Origin: Gemmatimonadaceae bacterium
GTDB taxonomy: Bacteria > Gemmatimonadota > Gemmatimonadetes > Gemmatimonadales > Gemmatimonadaceae
Direction: 5' to 3'
NCBI GenBank assembly: GCA_013361745.1
Contig: JABFXM010000185.1
Coordinates: 1-6,279, forward strand
Length of the DNA: 6,279 nt
Each line of letters starts with the position of its first letter. Positions within the stretch are counted from its first letter, which is position 1. Below the pieces are notes generated by a model that was not told the DNA's origin, did no database searches, and was given only the letters and a program-made list of their open reading frames with translations. Position numbers and translations under genes: made by a program. Positions 1 to 3,852 of the stretch are shown one piece after another.

Positions 1-80
1 GCGGTCGACGTCGTGGACGCGGGACGCGGCGCGCACGCGGCGGCCGTGAGCAGCGCGGCGCTGACGAGAGCTCGATTCAT
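1..80 (-). CDS. 5' end of a predicted lipoprotein gene (truncated by window edge)
   Basis: Only the first 26 codons lie in the window. The reading starts at the ATG at 80-78, whose last bases form the TGA stop of pdxA (ATGA, 4-nt overlap), so translation is probably coupled to pdxA. It begins MNRALVSAALLTAAAC and continues APRPASTTST. This is a short positively charged start, a hydrophobic Ala/Leu stretch, and a Cys at residue 16 preceded by A-A-A, which is an acceptable though not ideal lipobox. Pro, Ser and Thr after the Cys are typical of a lipoprotein linker. By family knowledge, signal peptidase II would cleave before Cys16, and Ala rather than Asp at +2 would favour the outer membrane. 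Function cannot be told from this fragment. No Shine-Dalgarno sequence precedes the ATG. The gene call rests on the signal-peptide shape and the overlap. Confidence 0.68.
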   Translation of the reverse strand, partial: MNRALVSAALLTAAACAPRPASTTST

Positions 81-991
81 CGTGGGTGGGAGGCGGGAGA
101 GGAGCCGGCGCGCGGACGGCTCGCGATCCGCGCGCAGAGGAGCATGGCGTGAATGAAGCTCGACGGATCCGCGCGGCCGGTGCCGGCGATGTCGAGCGCC
201 GTTCCATGGTCGGGCGACGTCCGCGGGAAGGGGAGCCCGAGGGTGACGTTCACCGCGCTGCCGAAGGACGCGACCTTGATCGCGGTCATCCCGACGTCGT
301 GGTACGGAGCGATCACCGCGTCGAAGGCGCCGCGCATCGCGCGCACGAAGACCGTATCTGCGGGGAACGGTCCGGCGACCCCGGCCTCGCGCGCGGCGGG
401 GGCGAGCAGCTCGTCGTCCTCGCGACCGAACCGTCCGCCGTCGCCGGCGTGCGGATTCAGCGCGCAGAGCGCGATGCGGGGCTGGTCGATGCCGAACCAC
501 TCGCGGAGCCCGGCGCGCGTCACTTCGGCGGCATCGACGATCGCGCGGCGATCGAGCCGGCGGGGCACGTCCCGCAGCGGGATGTGCGTCGTCGCGAGCA
601 CGACGCGCAGCGTGTCAGACGCCAGCATCATCGCGACGCGCACGCCGGCGATCGCGGCGAGCATCTCGGTGTGCCCGGGGAAATCGTAGCCCCCGGCGAG
701 GAGCGCGTTCTTGTCGAGGGGCGCGGTGACGATGCCATCGACCTCCCCGGCCAGCGCCATGCGCGCCGCGCGCTCCACCGCCCGCCCGGCGAAGGCGCCC
801 GCCTCGGCCAACGACGCCCCGGCGCGCCAGCTGCCTAACGCTTCGTCGACCTCGACGCCGGCGCCGGCGGGGCCGATCACGTACGGATCGCACGCCGACC
901 GCACGCGCTCGTCGGCGAGCGCGCGAGCGACGATCTCCGGACCGATGCCCCGGGGATCGCCGAGGGTGACCGCGAGCCGCGGCCGCGTCAC
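77..991 (-). CDS. pdxA: 4-hydroxythreonine-4-phosphate dehydrogenase PdxA
   Basis: PdxA is a cytoplasmic, metal- and NAD-dependent enzyme of the DXP-dependent vitamin B6 pathway. It oxidises 4-phosphohydroxy-L-threonine; the product decarboxylates to 3-amino-2-oxopropyl phosphate, which PdxJ uses. The 304-residue product opens with VTLGDPRGIGPE (residues 8-19; the usual form is GDPAGIGPE). It carries the substrate loop GHTE (106-109). The three metal ligands by family alignment are His136 (TTHIPLRDV), His181 (NPHAG) and His231 (YHD). Lys239, Asn248 and Arg257 match the phosphate and substrate contacts, and SPDHGTALDIAG (259-270) is also present. The GTG at 991 is chosen because the conserved GDP motif follows at the normal distance and the surA stop lies one base upstream; an ATG further upstream would add 56 Ser/Arg-rich residues read out of frame from surA. 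The protein is some 25 residues shorter than the E. coli enzyme, mostly before the GHTE loop. A PdxA2-like paralogue acting on a related phospho-sugar acid is possible but less likely beside surA. Confidence 0.93.
   Translation of the reverse strand: MTRPRLAVTLGDPRGIGPEIVARALADERVRSACDPYVIGPAGAGVEVDEALGSWRAGASLAEAGAFAGRAVERAARMALAGEVDGIVTAPLDKNALLAGGYDFPGHTEMLAAIAGVRVAMMLASDTLRVVLATTHIPLRDVPRRLDRRAIVDAAEVTRAGLREWFGIDQPRIALCALNPHAGDGGRFGREDDELLAPAAREAGVAGPFPADTVFVRAMRGAFDAVIAPYHDVGMTAIKVASFGSAVNVTLGLPFPRTSPDHGTALDIAGTGRADPSSFIHAMLLCARIASRPRAGSSPASHPR
833..840 (+). repeat. Octamer GCCTAACG, copy 1 (inside pdxA)
   Basis: Plus strand reads GCCTAACG; in the pdxA sense this is GCG TTA GGC (Ala51-Leu52-Gly53), the only TTA codon in the gene. 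Immediate flanks make the 10-mer TGCCTAACGC, shared with two other copies. It is one of four copies in the window. Confidence 0.55.
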
Positions 992-992
992 G

Positions 993-2333
993 CTAGATGC
1001 GGATCGACACGTAGGTGGACTGCCGCAGCTGATCGAGCAGGCGGCGCATCGCCTTCTCCTGCGACAGCTGGTCGCGAATCCGGCCGCGGAGGTCGTCGAT
1101 GGTGTAATCGCCGCCCTCGACCGACGAGAGGAGCGAGACGATGACGAACTTCGCGCCACGGCGAGGATCCTCGATCCGGAAAGGGTCGGTGATGTCGCCC
1201 GCCTTTTTCCCCTCGAGCGCGGCCGCGTACTCGGGCGGCAGCTGCGAGCGTTCCCACGGATCGAACGCGCCGCGCAGCTCCATCGGATCGTGGTGCCGGC
1301 GCGAGAGCGAGTCGAAGGGCACGCCCTTGCGCAGCGAGTCGGCGACCGCGATCGCCTCCGCCCGCGCCGCCGCGACCGCCGCCGAGTCGATCGTCGGACG
1401 GATGAGGATGTGGCGCACCTTCACCTCCGCCGGCTGCACCCGGTCGACCTTGATGATGTGGAACCCGAACGGCGTCTCCACCACCGGGCTCACCTGACCG
1501 GGCTGCAGCGCGAACATCCACTGCTCGAACTCGGGCACCATGCTGCCGCGGCGATTCCAACCGAGATCGCCGCCCTGATCCTTGCTCGGATCCATCGACT
1601 CGCGCTTCGCGATCAGCGCGAAGTCGCCGCCGCGCTTGATCTCGGCGAGCAGCGACTCGGCCTTCACGCGCGCCACCTCACGAGCCGCGGCCGAGGGCTT
1701 CGTCGCGACGACGATCTGACGGAAGGTGACGGTCGCGGGACGCTTCGGGAGGTCGGCCTTCCGCTCCTGGTAGGTCTTCGTGACCTCGCTCTCCGACACG
1801 CCGACCTGCACGAGCTTCCCGTCGGCCTTCAGCTTCGAGATGAGCTGCTGCTGCAGCGCGGAGCGGCGCGCCTCGTCGGTGAGGCTCCGGCGGTACTCCT
1901 CGGGGTTGCCGAAGCCCGCCTTCTTCAGCTCCGCGCGGTACTGCTCCTCGGTCTCGAACTGACCGCGGACGCGCTTGATCTGGCTCTCGACGGTCGCCGC
2001 GAGATCGGCGTCGGCGACGGTCACGTGCTCGTCCTTCGCCTTCTGGACGAGCACCTCCTCGTCCACCAGCTCGTCGACGATCTGGCGCAGCAGCTTCGCC
2101 TGCCCCGCCGAATCGGGCGGAAGCTGGAGCCCCTGCGAGCGGCGGACGTTCACCGCCTCGATGACGTTCGAGTAGAGGATGGCGTGGTTGCCGACGACGG
2201 CGACGACGCGGTCGACGGGAATCGCACGTCCGACGGGAACGACCGCCGCGCTCGAGTCCTGTGCGCCGAGCGGGCGGGTGACGAGCGCGGGCGTCGCGAC
2301 TGCGACGAGGGCAGCGAAGAGAATTCGTGACAT
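993..2333 (-). CDS. surA: SurA-type periplasmic chaperone / peptidyl-prolyl isomerase
   Basis: Predicted periplasmic chaperone that escorts unfolded outer-membrane proteins to the BAM complex and may isomerise prolyl bonds. The 446-residue product starts MSRILFAALVAVATPALV, a Sec signal peptide with likely cleavage after LGA (residue 24). A SurA N-terminal domain follows at about 40-170 (DRVVAVVGNHAILYSNVIEA, then charged helices). Parvulin domain 1 spans about 200-298 and contains GGDLGW (254-259), MVPEFE (265-270) and FGFHIIKV (289-296). Parvulin domain 2 spans about 304-402 and starts VRHILI (306-311). The C-terminal helix and strand (about 410-446, ending YVSIRI) resemble the SurA C-terminus that packs on the N-domain. 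Domain 1 has Gln206 where the family has His; domain 2 keeps His308 but lacks the GG-L and GFHI motifs. The ATG at 2333 is chosen because it begins the signal peptide; a longer reading adds 49 Arg-rich residues that run through the terminator hairpin. The gene lies 1 nt upstream of pdxA, and surA-pdxA adjacency is also known in enterobacteria. It could be a PpiD- or PrsA-like foldase instead, but two parvulin domains favour SurA. Confidence 0.88.
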   Translation of the reverse strand: MSRILFAALVAVATPALVTRPLGAQDSSAAVVPVGRAIPVDRVVAVVGNHAILYSNVIEAVNVRRSQGLQLPPDSAGQAKLLRQIVDELVDEEVLVQKAKDEHVTVADADLAATVESQIKRVRGQFETEEQYRAELKKAGFGNPEEYRRSLTDEARRSALQQQLISKLKADGKLVQVGVSESEVTKTYQERKADLPKRPATVTFRQIVVATKPSAAAREVARVKAESLLAEIKRGGDFALIAKRESMDPSKDQGGDLGWNRRGSMVPEFEQWMFALQPGQVSPVVETPFGFHIIKVDRVQPAEVKVRHILIRPTIDSAAVAAARAEAIAVADSLRKGVPFDSLSRRHHDPMELRGAFDPWERSQLPPEYAAALEGKKAGDITDPFRIEDPRRGAKFVIVSLLSSVEGGDYTIDDLRGRIRDQLSQEKAMRRLLDQLRQSTYVSIRI

Positions 2334-2369
2334 GATTTCAAGATACCCGCTGCGCCGCACCGGGGTCCG
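2334..2369 (-). promoter_or_regulatory. Possible promoter directly against the surA start
   Basis: On the minus strand TATCTT (2345-2340) resembles a sigma-70-type -10 box. A poor -35 match, CGGACC (2369-2364), lies 18 nt upstream. Transcription starting seven bases after the -10 box would begin at or next to the A of the surA ATG (2333), giving a leaderless or nearly leaderless message. No Shine-Dalgarno sequence is visible in the bases before the ATG, and a terminator-like hairpin lies just upstream, so a separate promoter here makes sense. The boxes are weak and promoter consensus in this organism is unknown, so this is tentative. Confidence 0.28.
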
Positions 2370-2376
2370 GAGCGGG

Positions 2377-2415
2377 AAAAGGCGCGTGGCGGGCCGGTGA
2401 CCGGCCCGCCACGCG
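2377..2415 (-). terminator. Rho-independent terminator-like hairpin after the parvulin gene
   Basis: A perfect 15-bp inverted repeat has arms CGCGTGGCGGGCCGG (2383-2397) and CCGGCCCGCCACGCG (2401-2415) around a 3-nt loop. In the minus-strand transcript it starts 9 nt after the parvulin gene's TGA stop and is followed by CC and then TTTT (2380-2377). The stem is almost all G:C and very stable; the T run is short. It most likely ends transcription of mfd and the parvulin gene, separating them from surA-pdxA. Partial read-through or 3'-end protection are alternatives. No gene on the plus strand would use it in the other direction. Confidence 0.72.
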
Positions 2416-2424
2416 GGGACCTGC

Positions 2425-3807
2425 TCAGGGCTGCTGCTGACCGGCGCCCGCCGGCGGAGCCGACTGCGGCAGCGGGACATCCGACCTCGGCTGCGCGGCG
2501 CGACCCGTGGAGTCGGAGCTCGCGCGTGCCTTCTGCGCGCGCTCGAAGGCGCGGTCGATTCCCTGCGGGATGATCTTCGCGTCGTACTTGCTGCGCAGGA
2601 TCTGCGTCAGCTCGCCGGGAACGGCCGCGTACTGCTTGCGACCGGCGACGAGATCGTCGAGGTACTGGTTGACGCGCTCGCCGGCGATCTTCTCGCGCTC
2701 TGCGGCGTTCTTCCCCGCCTGCGCGAGCGCGGTCGGGTCGACGCCGAGCTGCTGCCAGAGCTGCACCACGACCTGCTTCACCTGCTCGTACATCTGCGCC
2801 TTCTGCGTCGTATCGACGTCGATGTGCATGCTGTCGGCGCGACGGAGCATCAGGTTGTTGCGGACCATCGCCTTCACGAGGTCGGGGAGGAGCGAGTCCG
2901 GCGCATTCTGGATCTGCGGCACGAGCTGCTCGGGAAGGGTCGCCGACCAGCGCACGAACTGCGCGGCGGTGAAGTCACCCGCCGACGAGGTCGCGAGGAC
3001 GGTGTTGTCCTTCCGGTACGAATCGGGATCGCGCATGATCGCCTTCACCTTGCCCGGCGCGTCCTTCTTCACCTGGATCTTCCCCGACTGCTCGAGCTGC
3101 GCGACGTAGGTGCTCTCGGCGCCGCGCGAGGAGTTCTTCGCGAACTCGGCGCTGTAGGCGGCCTTCGCCTGCGACCACGGCAGGCGCTGGATGATGTGGA
3201 AGCCGTACTGCGTCTGGACGACCGGCGAGATCTCGCCCGGCTTCAGGTCGCGCGTCGCCGTCTCGAACTCCGGGACCATCTGGCCCGGGTGGAAGGGCGG
3301 AAGCAGGCCGCCCTGGCGAGCCGATCCCGGATCCTGGCTGCGGCTCTTCGCCATCGCCTCGAAGTTCGACGGCGTCAGCTGCGCGCGAAGCGACTCGGCC
3401 GCCTTGCGCACCGAGTCGACCTGCTGCGGCGTGAAGGGCGCGCCACCGCGCTGCGCCGACTGCGTCAGGAGCAGGATGTGACGCGCGACGAGGATGTTGC
3501 CGGTGTTGTAGCCCGCCTCGCTCGCCGAGTCGTGCGGGAGCGACGCCGACACCTGCTGATAGAACTTCTGCAGCTTCTGCTGGGTGATCGCCGGCCACAT
3601 GGCGTCGTCGATCGCCTTCTTGTCGGTGAGGGTGTCGTTGTGCGCGGCGGCCGCGCCGAGCAGCTGGTACGAGACCCAGACCTTCGTGAAGTCCTCGAAG
3701 ATCGGCTTCTGCAGCGGAAGCTTCGTTCCGCCGATGATCTGCGCGAGGCGCTCGGAGGAGAGCTCCTGCGTCGCGGCGCGCGCGGCGACGTCGACGTGAG
3801 CGGTCAT
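2425..3807 (-). CDS. Parvulin-type peptidyl-prolyl cis-trans isomerase, single PPIase domain, no signal peptide visible
   Basis: The 460-residue product has a SurA/PrsA-like helical N-domain (about 1-105), one parvulin domain (about 106-210) and a long, mostly helical C-terminal part (about 211-425). It ends in a Pro/Gln-rich tail (PPAGAGQQQP). The parvulin signature is complete: ARHILLL (108-114), KSRSQDPGSARQGGLL (154-169), GQMVPEFE (175-182), and YGFHII (201-206). Residues 175-208 match the first parvulin domain of the neighbouring surA at about 20 of 34 positions, so the two are paralogues. Such proteins normally act outside the cytoplasm in protein folding. However, the ATG at 3807 is the only conventional start after the in-frame mfd stop 45 nt upstream, and it gives MTAHVDVAARA with no signal peptide. 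Either the N-terminus is misplaced or damaged, or the protein is cytoplasmic. No Shine-Dalgarno precedes the ATG. The gene is probably cotranscribed with mfd and ends at the hairpin 9 nt past its stop. The family call is firm, the exact start is not. Confidence 0.85.
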   Translation of the reverse strand: MTAHVDVAARAATQELSSERLAQIIGGTKLPLQKPIFEDFTKVWVSYQLLGAAAAHNDTLTDKKAIDDAMWPAITQQKLQKFYQQVSASLPHDSASEAGYNTGNILVARHILLLTQSAQRGGAPFTPQQVDSVRKAAESLRAQLTPSNFEAMAKSRSQDPGSARQGGLLPPFHPGQMVPEFETATRDLKPGEISPVVQTQYGFHIIQRLPWSQAKAAYSAEFAKNSSRGAESTYVAQLEQSGKIQVKKDAPGKVKAIMRDPDSYRKDNTVLATSSAGDFTAAQFVRWSATLPEQLVPQIQNAPDSLLPDLVKAMVRNNLMLRRADSMHIDVDTTQKAQMYEQVKQVVVQLWQQLGVDPTALAQAGKNAAEREKIAGERVNQYLDDLVAGRKQYAAVPGELTQILRSKYDAKIIPQGIDRAFERAQKARASSDSTGRAAQPRSDVPLPQSAPPAGAGQQQP

Positions 3808-3852
3808 CGCTGCTGAGGTTCGCGCGGCCCGCGCGCCCGCGGCGAGATGCCG

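Noticed and set aside
992..1159. 56-residue N-terminal extension of PdxA from an upstream ATG
   Set aside because: It is Ser/Arg/Cys-rich, overlaps surA out of frame, and the conserved PdxA N-terminus begins at the GTG at 991.
711..2330. 539-codon open frame on the plus strand opposite pdxA and surA
   Set aside because: Low-complexity Arg/Leu/Asp product running across two real genes and their junction; no recognisable fold and no start signal.
2334..2480. 49-residue N-terminal extension of SurA
   Set aside because: It would place Arg-rich sequence before a perfect signal peptide and read through the terminator hairpin and the end of the upstream gene.
2824..3816. 330-codon plus-strand frame opposite the parvulin gene
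   Set aside because: Same shadow pattern (Arg/Leu-rich, no motif); the minus-strand frame has a full parvulin signature.
3821..3835. GC palindrome CGCGCGGCCCGCGCG between mfd and the parvulin gene as a terminator
   Set aside because: The stem is only 5-6 bp, there is no T run after it, and such GC words arise often by chance at this composition.
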